Positions 29,320 through 38,517 of a stretch of 64,000 nucleotides of DNA are shown piece after piece. This DNA is from Fabrea salina (taxonomy: Eukaryota; Ciliophora; Heterotrichea; Heterotrichida; Fabreidae): contig JALIHJ010000009.1 of NCBI GenBank assembly GCA_022984795.1, positions 124,001-188,000 on the forward strand. The letters run 5' to 3'. Positions within the stretch are counted from its first letter, which is position 1. Every line of letters starts with the position of its first letter. The position numbers and the translations under genes are program-made. A model generated the notes under the pieces. The model was given only the letters and a program-made list of their open reading frames with translations. It was not told where the DNA came from and searched no databases.

Positions 29320-29463
29320 TAAATATTTATTAAAGCACTAAGCTAAATTATTTAGGACCCGATGAGGTCGTAAAAAGTTTAGCTTTACGTAAAGAAGCAA
29401 GTTGTGGGTAGCAGAGTTGTAATTCCCTACAGGTACTTTTGCTGGTTGTTTAGAGTTACTAGG
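29320..29463. other. Gene-free stretch, content unclear
   Basis: This is the first half of the 277-base gap between the CFAP97-like and F-box genes. It contains short self-pairing segments (GACC/GGTC around 29356-29369; TGTGGG with CCCTACA around 29403-29432) but no tRNA-like or other RNA signature I can name. It must include the promoter of the CFAP97-like gene. Confidence 0.4.
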
Positions 29464-29572
29464 GGTCTGGATTGTGCCTGGTCTCTGGAAAGCACAAAAG
29501 ACCACAAAACTTCAAGGAATCAAAAGGAGTGCTAGACGGCAAGGCCCAGGTAGCCGATAAGTTCTGACATAT
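29464..29572 (+). ncRNA. Possible H/ACA-type small nucleolar RNA
   Basis: This lies in the longest gene-free stretch of the window (29320-29596). A first hairpin pairs GGTCT (29464-29468) with AGACC (29499-29503), with an inner GTGC/GCAC stem and an unpaired pocket between them. ACAAAA (29504-29509) follows where an H box (ANANNA) should be. A second hairpin can pair AACTT (29508-29512) with AAGTT (29559-29563), with inner GCTA/TAGC and GGC/GCC stems, and ACA (29567-29569) follows as the terminal box. Such RNAs guide pseudouridylation. The second outer stem overlaps the H box and its left pocket is long, so the call is tentative. Confidence 0.35.
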
Positions 29573-29596
29573 TATAATCTAAGTTCTTTTTGAAAA

Positions 29597-31447
29597 ATGA
29601 ACTCCCAAGACGTGCTAAAAATAATTGCTGGTGGTCTTACCTACCAAGATCTCCTCAGTTTCGCCCAAGTAAATCGGTTCTTCAATTCTGTCAGCAAAAA
29701 ACCAGAACTCTGGCAAAAAGAATGTGCTAGGGTTTTCTTTGGATGCTTAGATTTGTTTGGGTAAGTGCTATTTAGCGAAATAACTCTAGCAGGGGAATAT
29801 CTTTACAGCAAATCAAAAACTCCTAATTGGAAACTGCTATTAAAAGAAAGAGAGCAAGCTTTTCAAAGGTGGCGGGTGTTGGAAGGGTGCATTGTAAGTT
29901 CACTTGAGGAGTTAGCTTCCGAACTGTTCAGTGTTCTACGGGAACCAGTGCTGCCTCCTCCTCCTTTGCGCAGAGAACCTAAGAATTACCCCACAGTTCT
30001 GCAGGACCTCATAGGCCATGCTTTCAGCGAACCTGATCCCTTTTCACTTCCCTTGCCTGGGGAAATAGAGTTTATTCTAGACCCTCTTTTCGACTCGGTT
30101 GATGAATTGTCAAGTGAGGTAAGTTCTAAGTAGTTCTCAGACGAAAAGTCAGTTGACCAGTTAGCAATAGCAAGATGGATGCTCAAGTCCCAACCAGGAG
30201 ACAGAAGTTCTTCTTTGCTAGGGTCGGACTTGTCATGTGTTTCAACTGCGTATTCTCTGACGAACTCCGATACAGACCTAAGTTTGCCATTTACATATTC
30301 GAGATGCACTATGTCAACTGCAGAGCCCTTTTTGCTGAGATTCTGGAAAGCACTCAAAGAAAGCATTAAAGTCCAGTGTAAAGGTGTTCTGGCGGACCTT
30401 AGAGCTAAAAGAGAAGCTGGAGAGTTACTTAGTGGTTATGTTCAGAAATGGAATGCTTACTGTGCTGCCATAAGCAAACTTGACTACTCGTTTGGTACTT
30501 TCAGTGCTGTTTTGAACCAGGTTTATGATGAAAAGTGGGAGAATTCTCCCCGGAACCCGCCTTTTACAGTGATGCGTATGATGGTAATTATGTGGAGAAG
30601 AGTTGTTTTAAACGAAATCAAAGAAGACTTGCTGGAGGCTTTAGTTATTCTGTACCAGAACATAAGGAACAACTTAGTCAAGAATTGCCCACATTTCTGT
30701 GGAAACAAGCAGCAAACCAAAGTTGAACCTGAAGTTCTTTTGATGCAATCGTAAGACTTACTTAGACTGATACAAGCTTTAGTAGACATCAGTGTTAACG
30801 AACTTTCAATACACTACATTGACCACACTCAGTTTCGCACTGAAGGGATTTATTCCTTTGTAAGTGCTAAAATCATACGCCTCACAGAGGAGTTTTACTG
30901 CACAATAGAAAAGTTCCCCTTAGCAGCCTTTGAAAACATTTCTGACCAAGATTTAAACATTGGCTTCCAGGTGTTTTTGCCCTGCACTACTAAAGAAATG
31001 CAAAAACTGAAACTCGAAACCCACCTAGAAGTTATGAAGAGCCACTACTTCAAGCAGTACCAACAGTTCATACCTATAGGCACCTTGGAAGACCCTTCAC
31101 TGAACACTTACGTCTACACTGCTTTTGGGAAGATGCTTTTCAACAACGATAAAAGTGAAAATGCTTCTAGGAAAGTGAAACAGTTCATTTGCCACCTTTC
31201 AGAAAAAAGTGAGCTGAGTCACGCAATGAAGTACAACGACATGGTAAACTACACATAGGATAAAGATCTCAAAGACCTAAGAGAGTGCAAGTCTTTCCAA
31301 GACTCTTTTATTGAAATGCAAAACAAAAGGATTGGAATGCAACTTGAAGTCCCTCCTGAAGAAGCTATTTTGTTTTCAACAGCCCAAGACATCACTCCTG
31401 CCCAACTTTGCTCGATTATAACCGCTAATAAGGTTTATTCAAACTAG
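29597..31447 (+). CDS. F-box protein with long unknown C-terminal region (five exons)
   Basis: Encodes 596 residues from five exons joined across 15-base introns at 29761-29775, 30119-30133, 30751-30765 and 31244-31258. Each intron removes an in-frame stop and the frame then runs on without a break. Residues about 5-55 look like an F-box (SQDVLKIIAGGLTYQDLLSF, VNRFFN, PELWQKEC), which would bind Skp1 in an SCF ubiquitin ligase. The remaining 540 residues are helical, with a proline-rich patch near 105, and I recognise no substrate-binding repeat. Four introns in 1.85 kb is the highest density in the window. Its last 9 bases overlap the end of the convergent phosphatase gene. Confidence 0.8.
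29761..29775 (+). other. 15-nt intron 1 of F-box gene
   Basis: GTAAGTGCTATTTAG, with A at position 10. It splits a glycine codon (GG|C). Confidence 0.88.
30119..30133 (+). other. 15-nt intron 2 of F-box gene
   Basis: GTAAGTTCTAAGTAG, phase 0, with A at position 10. It contains the in-frame stop that would end the second exon. Confidence 0.88.
30751..30765 (+). other. 15-nt intron 3 of F-box gene
   Basis: GTAAGACTTACTTAG, with A at position 10. It splits a serine codon (TC|A). Confidence 0.88.
31244..31258 (+). other. 15-nt intron 4 of F-box gene
   Basis: GTAAACTACACATAG, phase 0, with A at position 10. After it the frame continues for 63 codons to TAG at 31445-31447. Confidence 0.85.
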
Positions 31448-32542
31448 TTTATTTGAGAACTTAGAAGTAGATTGCCTGGGACTCCTCCTAGTTCTAGGAG
31501 AGTTAAGGCTGCCTTGCATGAATTCTTTGGTGTAGTCTTCGTAAAAGGTCCTTAGGTGGAAAGTCTGTTGGTTTACTTCTCTTACGTCGTGGGCTTGAGC
31601 AAGCATTTTGATGTAGTCCATCAAGTTGTAAAGCTCTTTGTCGTAGGGGTCGTCGTGCCAAGATATGATTGGAATACCGTTGTCTAGTTGGTACCCGAAA
31701 GAGTAAGCTGCGTTGTCTACGATGACTATGTCCTGCATTCTTCTGTTGGCAAAGATTCTTAGGTCTTTTATAAAGACTCCTTCAACAACTAAACAGTTGT
31801 CTCGGTAAAACCTTTGGTGGATAAGTTCTTTTTCAGGGTCTAAGTGGTCAAGGACTACGTCTGCATAGCATCTGTGGGAGGCAGTAAACACAAACACTTC
31901 AAAGTGTTTACTGGCTTCTTCAAGACATTGCTTTGCAAAGGGCCGAATGTTAATGCCAGCTTCAACCACTTCCCCAGTAGGGAAAGTAATGGGTAAAACT
32001 ACATCTGGGCTGTTGTACACGCTTTCCACACAGTGCACTAAAGTTTCGTCCAAATCAAAAACAATGGTTTTTTTGTTTTCGTAACCAGGTCTTTTGGGAA
32101 CATTGACTCTTTTTTGTCTGAGTTGGTTCAAATCAACACTGGGCATAGTCCTTACAAACTTGATTGCCTGGAAGGTTTGGAACAAGTGCTCTTTGTAAAG
32201 CACTTCACTTCGGGATTTAGTTTCTGCTGGAATAGGTTTTGACTCAAAGGGGTTTTTTACTTTCGTAATGAAACTATTGGTATTAGGCATAGTTTTTGCA
32301 CTTTCAGACTTGAAATAAGGCTTTAAGGAGTAGTTGGGAGTTTGGGTTTTAGGTGAATTAAGAGCTCTAGAAGTTTTGGGCTTGATGCTTCTGGAATTAG
32401 AAGGGGAGTTCTTTCCAAGCACTGGAAGGTCTTCGTCTAATTTAAGACTTTCTATATTACGAGTAACATCTATTTGCAGCTTTTGCGAGCTTTTCACAAG
32501 GCGGCTGTTCTGGGAAAAGTATTTCGGAGGCCTTCGGGACAT
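31439..32542 (-). CDS. SCP/FCP1-type protein phosphatase (HAD superfamily)
   Basis: Encodes 367 residues. The first 150 are polar, S/P/K-rich and probably disordered. The catalytic domain begins with KKTIVFDLDETLVH; the DLDETL (163-168) holds the nucleophile Asp and the acid/base Asp of the DxDx[TV] motif. FVFTASHRCYADVV, RRMQDIVIVDNAAYSFGYQ and ISWHDDPYD complete the family pattern. SCP/dullard enzymes dephosphorylate serines in the RNA polymerase II tail or in lipin-type proteins; no membrane segment is present, so an SCP-like nuclear role is somewhat more likely. It ends with TGA, 9 bases inside the end of the F-box gene. Confidence 0.92.
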   Translation of the reverse strand: MSRRPPKYFSQNSRLVKSSQKLQIDVTRNIESLKLDEDLPVLGKNSPSNSRSIKPKTSRALNSPKTQTPNYSLKPYFKSESAKTMPNTNSFITKVKNPFESKPIPAETKSRSEVLYKEHLFQTFQAIKFVRTMPSVDLNQLRQKRVNVPKRPGYENKKTIVFDLDETLVHCVESVYNSPDVVLPITFPTGEVVEAGINIRPFAKQCLEEASKHFEVFVFTASHRCYADVVLDHLDPEKELIHQRFYRDNCLVVEGVFIKDLRIFANRRMQDIVIVDNAAYSFGYQLDNGIPIISWHDDPYDKELYNLMDYIKMLAQAHDVREVNQQTFHLRTFYEDYTKEFMQGSLNSPRTRRSPRQSTSKFSNKLV

Positions 32543-32628
32543 TTCTATTAATTTAAAGCAGAAATTACCAGGGAATTACTGCTACTTAGAGCGCGCCATA
32601 TACATACTTAATAATAAATAAGCGGGAA

Positions 32629-35600
32629 ATGTCCGAAGTAGAAACTATCCTAGCGGGAGTTTTGTCTCCAGAAAAAGACACTCGTGCTCAAGCAGAAAGT
32701 AGCCTTAACACTCTTTTGCAGTCCCCAGGAGGAGTGCTTAGTTTAGCAGAAGCCTGCAAGTCTTCGAACTTACAAATAGCTTATTTAGCTCTTGTTTTGT
32801 TCCGCAAAAAGTTCCTAGACAACAAAGCTTTTTCTTCCCTGGAAGCTCAAACCAAGGCTTCTTTGAAGCAAACTTTCTTGTCCCAAGTTGTGCCCGCTGA
32901 CATAGGTTACTTGAAGAAACTTGGCATTGTGCTGGTCAACATTGCAGACCTAGAAAACGACGTGAATGGGTACTTCAGCTACATTTCCCAGTGGGCAGGC
33001 AACGAAGGGCTTAAAGAATTTGCTCTTCTGCAACTGGAGTTGGCTGTTGAGTTCCCCAACTTAATGGAAGTGCTTAGGTCAAACTCAACTGAAGTCATGA
33101 ACATGCTTTCTACCCACATGGCTGACCCCAGCATGGACGTAGTTTTGAGTGCCGTAAACACTGCTGCGGCCTTTATGTCTGGACTTCCTGACGAAGCTAC
33201 TTTGCTGAACTTTGCCAACTCTGCAGAACCTATGATCAACGTTCTAACTTCTACACTTCAGCAGCCGGAACTCAACCACGAAAAGGTAAAAGCTGCTTTA
33301 AACAGTTTTGCTGAACTCACTGAAGCCTTTCCGAGGTTCTGGAAACAAACTTTGTCCAAGCTAGTTTACGTGATGACAAGTATTGCGAATGCAACTCAGT
33401 TTTCAGAAGAAGTAAGGAATGGAGCTGTTGAAATAATAGTGACTCTGATACAAAGAGCCCCAGGGATGGTTAAGCAAGAAGTCTCTTCCGTACAGGAAAT
33501 CTGCAAAACAGCACTCAACCTTACTTACGAGGTAGACTTTAAGGACGACCTTGAAGGTTGGAACCTAGAAGAAACAGATGACGTCACAGCTAACGACCCC
33601 TACAGTTTAGGCAAAGACCTTTTGAGCAAAGTAGCTGTAAGTCTAGGAGGAGAAAACGTACTGCCTTTCTTCTTAGAAACCATTCCTAACTTTTTAAAGG
33701 ATGCAGACTGGGCTAAACAACACACAGGAATTCTTGCTTTGGGACTGATAGCAGAAGGTTGCCAAAACAAGTTTAAGGAAAACTTAGGCGAAATCCTTAA
33801 CATGATAGTGCCTTTTGCCGACTCCGAAAACCAAAGACTGAAATGGGCCACAGCTTCTGCTTTGGGTTGGTTGTGCACTGAGTTCGAACCCCAAATTCAA
33901 AACGAGTACCACTCAGTTATAGTTCCTTCACTCCTCAAGATAATAAACATTTCTAACCTTGAAAGAGTAAAGGCACATGGAGCCAAAGCTTTAGTGAACT
34001 ACTCAAAAGGATTACTGCTTGATGAAGTTTCTGACGTTTCACAGCCTCTTACTCAGTACGCTCCCTTGCTGCTGCAGTCCTTGGGTAAACTGTTGGAAGA
34101 AGCTGTTTCCAAAAGCACCTTTAACGTTATAGAAGAGGTTCTAAAAGCTATTTCTACAACAGCTACTGCTATGGAGTCTGAGTTTGCACCTTACTACGGA
34201 GAGTTCATGCAAGCACTCAAGACCTTTGCTAGTATTACTGCTGACACTACTCAAAAGCAAGAACTCAGAGCTAACTGCATTAAATGCATTGGCCACCTTA
34301 TAGAAAGTGTAAGCAGTTCCCCCCAGCAGTACATAGAAGACGCCAGGCAAATCCTCAGGAATCTTTTGTCGCTTAAGGAGTCCATTGACTCAGAAGATCC
34401 CTCTTCACTTGCAATAAACGAAGTTGCTCCTCAGTTTTCTATGCTTTTGAAGCAAGAATTTTCAGAGTTCCTTGGATCTTTTGTGCCTGAACTTCTTCAA
34501 AAAGCCTCCCTTCAAATAGACATGTCTTTCACAGATGCAGACGAGCCTCAAGAACTAGCACCAGGGATGAATGCCATTACTTTTGAAATGAAAGGACACG
34601 GAACTAAGCAACTAGCTATAAACACCACTTCTTTGCAGCACAAAGTTAACGCTTGCAGAATCCTGTACGACCTTGTGTGCAACCTTAAGTCTGCTTTTGC
34701 TCCTTACGTGGAAACTACTGTGTCCACAATGAAGAACTTGTTTAACTTTTCTTTCAACGGAGATGTCAGGAAGTTCAGCATCAAAACTGTTGCAGCAAGT
34801 GTTGGCTGTTGTGCAGACGAAGTCCAGGCCCAAACTCTTTTAAGAGTAGTTCTTCCTATATTCACTCAAGAGTTGCAAAATGCACAGATGCTAGCACAAG
34901 ACGCTAAAAGACTACTTAGAGGAGTTCTGGAAGCTTTGGAAAACGTCCAAAACTTGGCCGTGATTGGGCTAGCAGGAGCTAACGAGTTGGCTAACTTGCT
35001 TGCTTCCCACGCTAAACAAGTCTTTGAGAGAAAAGTTGCAAGGGCAAACGAGATGCAGCAGTTTGCAGATCCTGAACTCTACACTGACGAAATAGAAATG
35101 CTGAAGTCTGAAGACGAGGTTGACGACAAAATCTTACAAACCGTTATGGAAATTGTAGGCAAGCTTCTAAGGTCTTTTAAGTCAGAATTCCAAAGCACCT
35201 TTTTGAACTGCTTCAAAGACATGTACAGCCAGTTGCTAGTTAAAGCTTCTCCTAGCGATTTAGAACTTCTCTCTGCCGTGTGCATGTTTGATGACTACGT
35301 AGAGTACACTCACGACTTAATGTGGGACAACGATAGGTCCCCTATAGTTGACAACATGCTTAAGAACTGTTCTTTGAACAACCCTGAAATCAAACAGTCA
35401 GCTGTTTATGGAGTGGGAGTGTGTGCACAAGTAGCTGACAACTCAAAGTTCCAAGTGTATCTTCCAAGTGCCCTTGAAGCAGTAAAGTCGGTTTTAAGCC
35501 AAAAAGACTCTAAGTACGATATTGCCAGGGACTGTGCAGTGGGTGCCCTTGGAAAAATAGCTTTGTACCAAAAACAAGACATGATCCAAGAGTGGATTTC

Positions 35601-35799
35601 CTACTTGCCAATTAAAGCTGAGCCTGAAGAAGCTCAAAGCGTTAACAAACTGTTTTTGAATAACCTAAGCAACCTGTCTGGGTACCAAGGAACTGATGAA
35701 GTGATTAGACAACTAGTTGCTCTTATCAACCAAGAGTCAACTAAAGAAATCCTGGACGAAGAAGGCAAACAAATTCTTGCTGGAGTTACTTCTCAATAA
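32629..35799 (+). CDS. Importin-beta family nuclear import receptor (importin-5/4, Kap121/123-like)
   Basis: Encodes 1,056 residues, the usual length for importin-4/5. It is built of tandem HEAT repeats throughout. The N-terminus (ILAGVLSPEKDTRAQAESSL, then LAYLALVLFRKKF in the second repeat region) follows the importin-beta N-terminal plan that binds RanGTP. Around residues 360-430 comes WAKQHTGILALGLIAEGC and LKWATASALGWLCTEF, typical of importin-5/Kap121. An acidic DDVTANDPYSLG loop is also in the family position. It carries ribosomal proteins and other cargo into the nucleus. It is a single exon, ending 26 bases before the FHA gene. Confidence 0.93.
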   Translation: MSEVETILAGVLSPEKDTRAQAESSLNTLLQSPGGVLSLAEACKSSNLQIAYLALVLFRKKFLDNKAFSSLEAQTKASLKQTFLSQVVPADIGYLKKLGIVLVNIADLENDVNGYFSYISQWAGNEGLKEFALLQLELAVEFPNLMEVLRSNSTEVMNMLSTHMADPSMDVVLSAVNTAAAFMSGLPDEATLLNFANSAEPMINVLTSTLQQPELNHEKVKAALNSFAELTEAFPRFWKQTLSKLVYVMTSIANATQFSEEVRNGAVEIIVTLIQRAPGMVKQEVSSVQEICKTALNLTYEVDFKDDLEGWNLEETDDVTANDPYSLGKDLLSKVAVSLGGENVLPFFLETIPNFLKDADWAKQHTGILALGLIAEGCQNKFKENLGEILNMIVPFADSENQRLKWATASALGWLCTEFEPQIQNEYHSVIVPSLLKIINISNLERVKAHGAKALVNYSKGLLLDEVSDVSQPLTQYAPLLLQSLGKLLEEAVSKSTFNVIEEVLKAISTTATAMESEFAPYYGEFMQALKTFASITADTTQKQELRANCIKCIGHLIESVSSSPQQYIEDARQILRNLLSLKESIDSEDPSSLAINEVAPQFSMLLKQEFSEFLGSFVPELLQKASLQIDMSFTDADEPQELAPGMNAITFEMKGHGTKQLAINTTSLQHKVNACRILYDLVCNLKSAFAPYVETTVSTMKNLFNFSFNGDVRKFSIKTVAASVGCCADEVQAQTLLRVVLPIFTQELQNAQMLAQDAKRLLRGVLEALENVQNLAVIGLAGANELANLLASHAKQVFERKVARANEMQQFADPELYTDEIEMLKSEDEVDDKILQTVMEIVGKLLRSFKSEFQSTFLNCFKDMYSQLLVKASPSDLELLSAVCMFDDYVEYTHDLMWDNDRSPIVDNMLKNCSLNNPEIKQSAVYGVGVCAQVADNSKFQVYLPSALEAVKSVLSQKDSKYDIARDCAVGALGKIALYQKQDMIQEWISYLPIKAEPEEAQSVNKLFLNNLSNLSGYQGTDEVIRQLVALINQESTKEILDEEGKQILAGVTSQ

Positions 35800-35825
35800 T
35801 TAATTAATTGAATAAATATTTGAAA

Positions 35826-36731
35826 ATGGATCCTACAAGCAACCCAAAAAGCTTCACGATCAAAGTAAAAACTAAACAGATCATAAACAACCAAGGAAAA
35901 AGTTACCAAGTTACGCCTTCAGGAGTAAAGGAATCCCCTCGAGTCAACAAAGAACAAAAGGTAAGAATTGGAAGACTCCAAAGTTCCCAGTACGGCTACA
36001 ATGACATAGTGTTGCCCCAAGAAGACAGATTTGCTAGTAGAATTCACTGCTACATAAATTACGAGCGTTTTTTCAGTGATGGAATTCCCCCAGACTGGCT
36101 GGCTTTTTTAATGGGAACTCACCCCAAGCTAGGCAGCAAGTCGCCAGTTAAGTACCTTTCTGTGGAGTTGTGTAGGTATATTTTAGAGTTCCTTAAACAA
36201 CCAAAGTTGTTTTTAGTTGACTTAGGAAGCATTTGGGGCACTTACATAAGACTTGAAGAGCCAGTTAGTTTAGAGCCAGGAATGTACTTCTGCATTGGAG
36301 AAGACACTTTGATAGACGTGGTGCAACTAACCAAAACATATACTGCCAAGTCCCTTGGACTGGCAGACAGAACTCACCTAGAAACCCTAGACCAAGTACC
36401 TCCTTTTATCCAACTCCAAGTTAGTAGCAAGTCACTAGAAAACGAAGAGGTCCAAAAACCTATGTTTGCTAAGACCTCAAAAGAAACTTTTACCATAGGA
36501 AAGTCAGAAACTGCAGACTTAAAAGTATTTGAGAATTCCATACTGGACTGTCAGTGTAAAATAAAGTTTAAGAAAAACAAGTGGTTTGTAGTAGACAAAA
36601 CCAAAGGCACGTGGCTCTCACTCAGAAAAAGAAAAGCTTTTGAAAAAAGAGGCTTTACCCCTTTTAAGCTTTCAAACGGAAGTCAGTTCAAGGTTTCAGA
36701 AACTGTGATGCAAGTTGAATGGAAGAAGTAA
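35826..36731 (+). CDS. Protein with two FHA domains
   Basis: Encodes 301 residues from the ATG at 35826 (MDPTSNPK). The first FHA domain spans about residues 35-165: VRIGRLQSSQYGYNDIVL, then RFASRIHCYINYE (the R/S...H core that reads phosphothreonine) and LVDLGSIWGTYI, with a long insert between strands. The second spans about 220-298: FTIGKSETADLKV, DCQCKIKF, WFVVDKTKGTWL and SNGSQFKV; here the S-x-x-H becomes D-C-Q-C, so phosphopeptide binding may be lost. There is no kinase or other catalytic part. It is probably a phospho-dependent adaptor; the partner is unknown. Confidence 0.85.
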   Translation: MDPTSNPKSFTIKVKTKQIINNQGKSYQVTPSGVKESPRVNKEQKVRIGRLQSSQYGYNDIVLPQEDRFASRIHCYINYERFFSDGIPPDWLAFLMGTHPKLGSKSPVKYLSVELCRYILEFLKQPKLFLVDLGSIWGTYIRLEEPVSLEPGMYFCIGEDTLIDVVQLTKTYTAKSLGLADRTHLETLDQVPPFIQLQVSSKSLENEEVQKPMFAKTSKETFTIGKSETADLKVFENSILDCQCKIKFKKNKWFVVDKTKGTWLSLRKRKAFEKRGFTPFKLSNGSQFKVSETVMQVEWKK

Positions 36732-36791
36732 CTAAGTGTTTCTAGAAGTTTCTCGAATCCAAACTTCCCATATTACTAACACGTAATAAAA

Positions 36792-38276
36792 ATGCAAGTG
36801 AAAGGGTTGATTTTGCTGTGCTTAGTTGTAGTGGGCTTGGCAGGAGAAGATTACTACAGACTTTTAGGAGTGCCTCGCAACGCTGACGAAAAAGCTATTC
36901 GGAAAGCCTTTAAGAAACTTACTTTGAAGTACCACCCTGACAAAGTCAAAGACAACAAAGAAGAAGCTGAACAAAAGTTTATGAAAATAGCAAACGCTTA
37001 CGAAGTTCTGATGGACAAAGAAAAAAGAGCTATTTACGACAGGTACGGAGAAGAAGGCCTTAAAGAAAGCCAGCAACAACAACAACAACAACACTCCCAC
37101 ATGAACTTTGATGACGTTTTCAGTAACTTTTTTGGAGGAGGGAGACAAAGGTTCTTCCAACAAGGAGGAAGGAACTTTGAGTTCCACTTTGGAGGACAAG
37201 GGTTCCAAAAACAACCACAAGAAGAACCCAAAACACCTCCGATGTTTGAAAAAACAGATGTTTTGGAACTTGAAATGTCTAACATCAACCAACTCTTCCG
37301 CAGAGAAGAAGTTTGGATGGTGCTTTTTTACGGAAAAAACTGCAAACAGTGCGAAGAGATCAAAGAAACCTGGATTGAACTAGCCAACAAGTTGTACGGA
37401 ATCATCAAACTAGCAGCTGTGAACTGCGACGAAGACGAGGAACTCTGTGAAGAATTTGACGTGTACAACACAGGAACTATTGTTTACTTCCCAGACAACA
37501 CAGCTTCGAGTCACGAAAAGTACACAGGAGAAAGGTCTTACAAAGCTATTGCTGACTTTGCTGTTTCCAAAATGCAAAGTTTCGTGAGGTATGTGAATAA
37601 AAACAACTTTGAAGAGTTTTACCACAGTTACCCTTCCAAACTAAAAGTTGTTTTGTTCACGCAGAAAAAAGCCACTCCTCCCCTGCTTAAAGCCCTTTCG
37701 AAACAGTTCAAAGACAAAGTTTTGTTTGGGGAAGTCAGGCAAAGCGAAGCTGACCTAGTTGAAAGGTTCCACGTGGAGAACTTCCCAACAATTATGGCTT
37801 TGAAAAACGAAAACCAAGGAGAAGCTTACAAAGGCGAAGTTAAAAAAGACTTTTTGGAAAAGTGGGTAAGGGAAATGGCCTATTCAACAGGTTCACAAAA
37901 ACCCACAGCAAGGGAGTACACTAGAAATGCATTCATCAGCGGAAAGTGCAACAAGTCTGACCCCAACTACTGTGTGATGTGGTTTGTGGAAGAACCTACT
38001 CAGGAAGTCAAAAACACTCTGCAAAAACTAGCAGAGGTGTTTGAAAAAGACCCAGTTGACTTTTACTGGTTAGACAAGCGCAAGTACTCTTCTTTTGCAG
38101 AGGAGTTCGAAGGAGAAGTGGTTATCTACAGAGCCAAAAGGAAGAAGTACTCCACAATCAACTGCTCAGATGAGAGTTGCATAATAGACCATGTTTCAAA
38201 TATTCTTTCAGGAGGAGGTGCCTTTAAAAAACTAGATGTTTTCCCTGAACCCATTGAACTTAAACCTGAGTTGTAA
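36792..38276 (+). CDS. ER J-domain/thioredoxin protein (DNAJC16/ERdj5-like)
   Basis: Encodes 494 residues. The signal peptide is about residues 1-18 ([18 protein letters not shown]). A J domain follows at once with HPD at 48-50, so it can stimulate an Hsp70 such as BiP. A Q-rich linker (94-100) and a G/F-rich stretch follow, then a thioredoxin domain with an intact CKQC (184-187), and two further thioredoxin-fold units that lack cysteine pairs. The combination places it in ER folding or disulfide reduction. No KDEL or membrane segment is seen at the C-terminus (LKPEL). It is one exon. The PDI-like gene at 27192-28703 is its nearest functional relative in the window. Confidence 0.88.
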   Translation: MQVKGLILLCLVVVGLAGEDYYRLLGVPRNADEKAIRKAFKKLTLKYHPDKVKDNKEEAEQKFMKIANAYEVLMDKEKRAIYDRYGEEGLKESQQQQQQQHSHMNFDDVFSNFFGGGRQRFFQQGGRNFEFHFGGQGFQKQPQEEPKTPPMFEKTDVLELEMSNINQLFRREEVWMVLFYGKNCKQCEEIKETWIELANKLYGIIKLAAVNCDEDEELCEEFDVYNTGTIVYFPDNTASSHEKYTGERSYKAIADFAVSKMQSFVRYVNKNNFEEFYHSYPSKLKVVLFTQKKATPPLLKALSKQFKDKVLFGEVRQSEADLVERFHVENFPTIMALKNENQGEAYKGEVKKDFLEKWVREMAYSTGSQKPTAREYTRNAFISGKCNKSDPNYCVMWFVEEPTQEVKNTLQKLAEVFEKDPVDFYWLDKRKYSSFAEEFEGEVVIYRAKRKKYSTINCSDESCIIDHVSNILSGGGAFKKLDVFPEPIELKPEL

Positions 38277-38287
38277 CTTAAATTAGC

Positions 38288-38512
38288 TTAAACGTAAAGT
38301 CCTGCCCAGAGTAATCCAAATAAAGCTGCAAAGCCCCAGAGTAAACTTACCACAATTGCCAAGGAGACTTCTTTGAATAGGGACCTTTTAGGGTTGGTGA
38401 CTTGGTACACAAAAAGCCATGAAAACATTAGGAATCCAGTCACAAACAGCACCAAACTCAGTAGTCCGTGTTGGTTCTCAGAAACAGGTGGAAAATAGTA
38501 CTTACCTTCCAT
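38288..38512 (-). CDS. TMEM258: TMEM258/OST5 subunit of oligosaccharyltransferase
   Basis: Encodes 74 residues with two membrane spans. The sequence from FVYQVTNPKRSLFKEVSL to the end, LLWAGLYV, matches the very conserved small OST subunit TMEM258 (yeast Ost5), whose end reads LLLWVGIYV. It sits in the ER membrane and stabilises the complex that transfers glycans to asparagine. Length is normal for the family. Its ATG lies 5 bases from the ATG of the next gene on the opposite strand, and its stop is 11 bases from the stop of the J-domain gene. Confidence 0.92.
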   Translation of the reverse strand: MEGKYYFPPVSENQHGLLSLVLFVTGFLMFSWLFVYQVTNPKRSLFKEVSLAIVVSLLWGFAALFGLLWAGLYV

Positions 38513-38517
38513 TTATT

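Noticed and set aside
29352-29372. Hammerhead-ribozyme-like stretch (CCGATGAGGTCG)
   Set aside because: The conserved core differs at a fixed position, and the GAAA and flanking stems are missing.
29340-29460. A tRNA or C/D snoRNA in the large gap
   Set aside because: No T-loop, acceptor pairing or properly spaced C and D boxes could be found.
37072-37092. Glutamine run in the J-domain protein as a repeat element
   Set aside because: It is a short CAA/CAG coding run between the J domain and G/F region, ordinary for such linkers.
38419-38517. N-terminal extension of the acid-phosphatase-like protein
   Set aside because: It overlaps the start of TMEM258, and the signal peptide begins exactly at the ATG at 38518.
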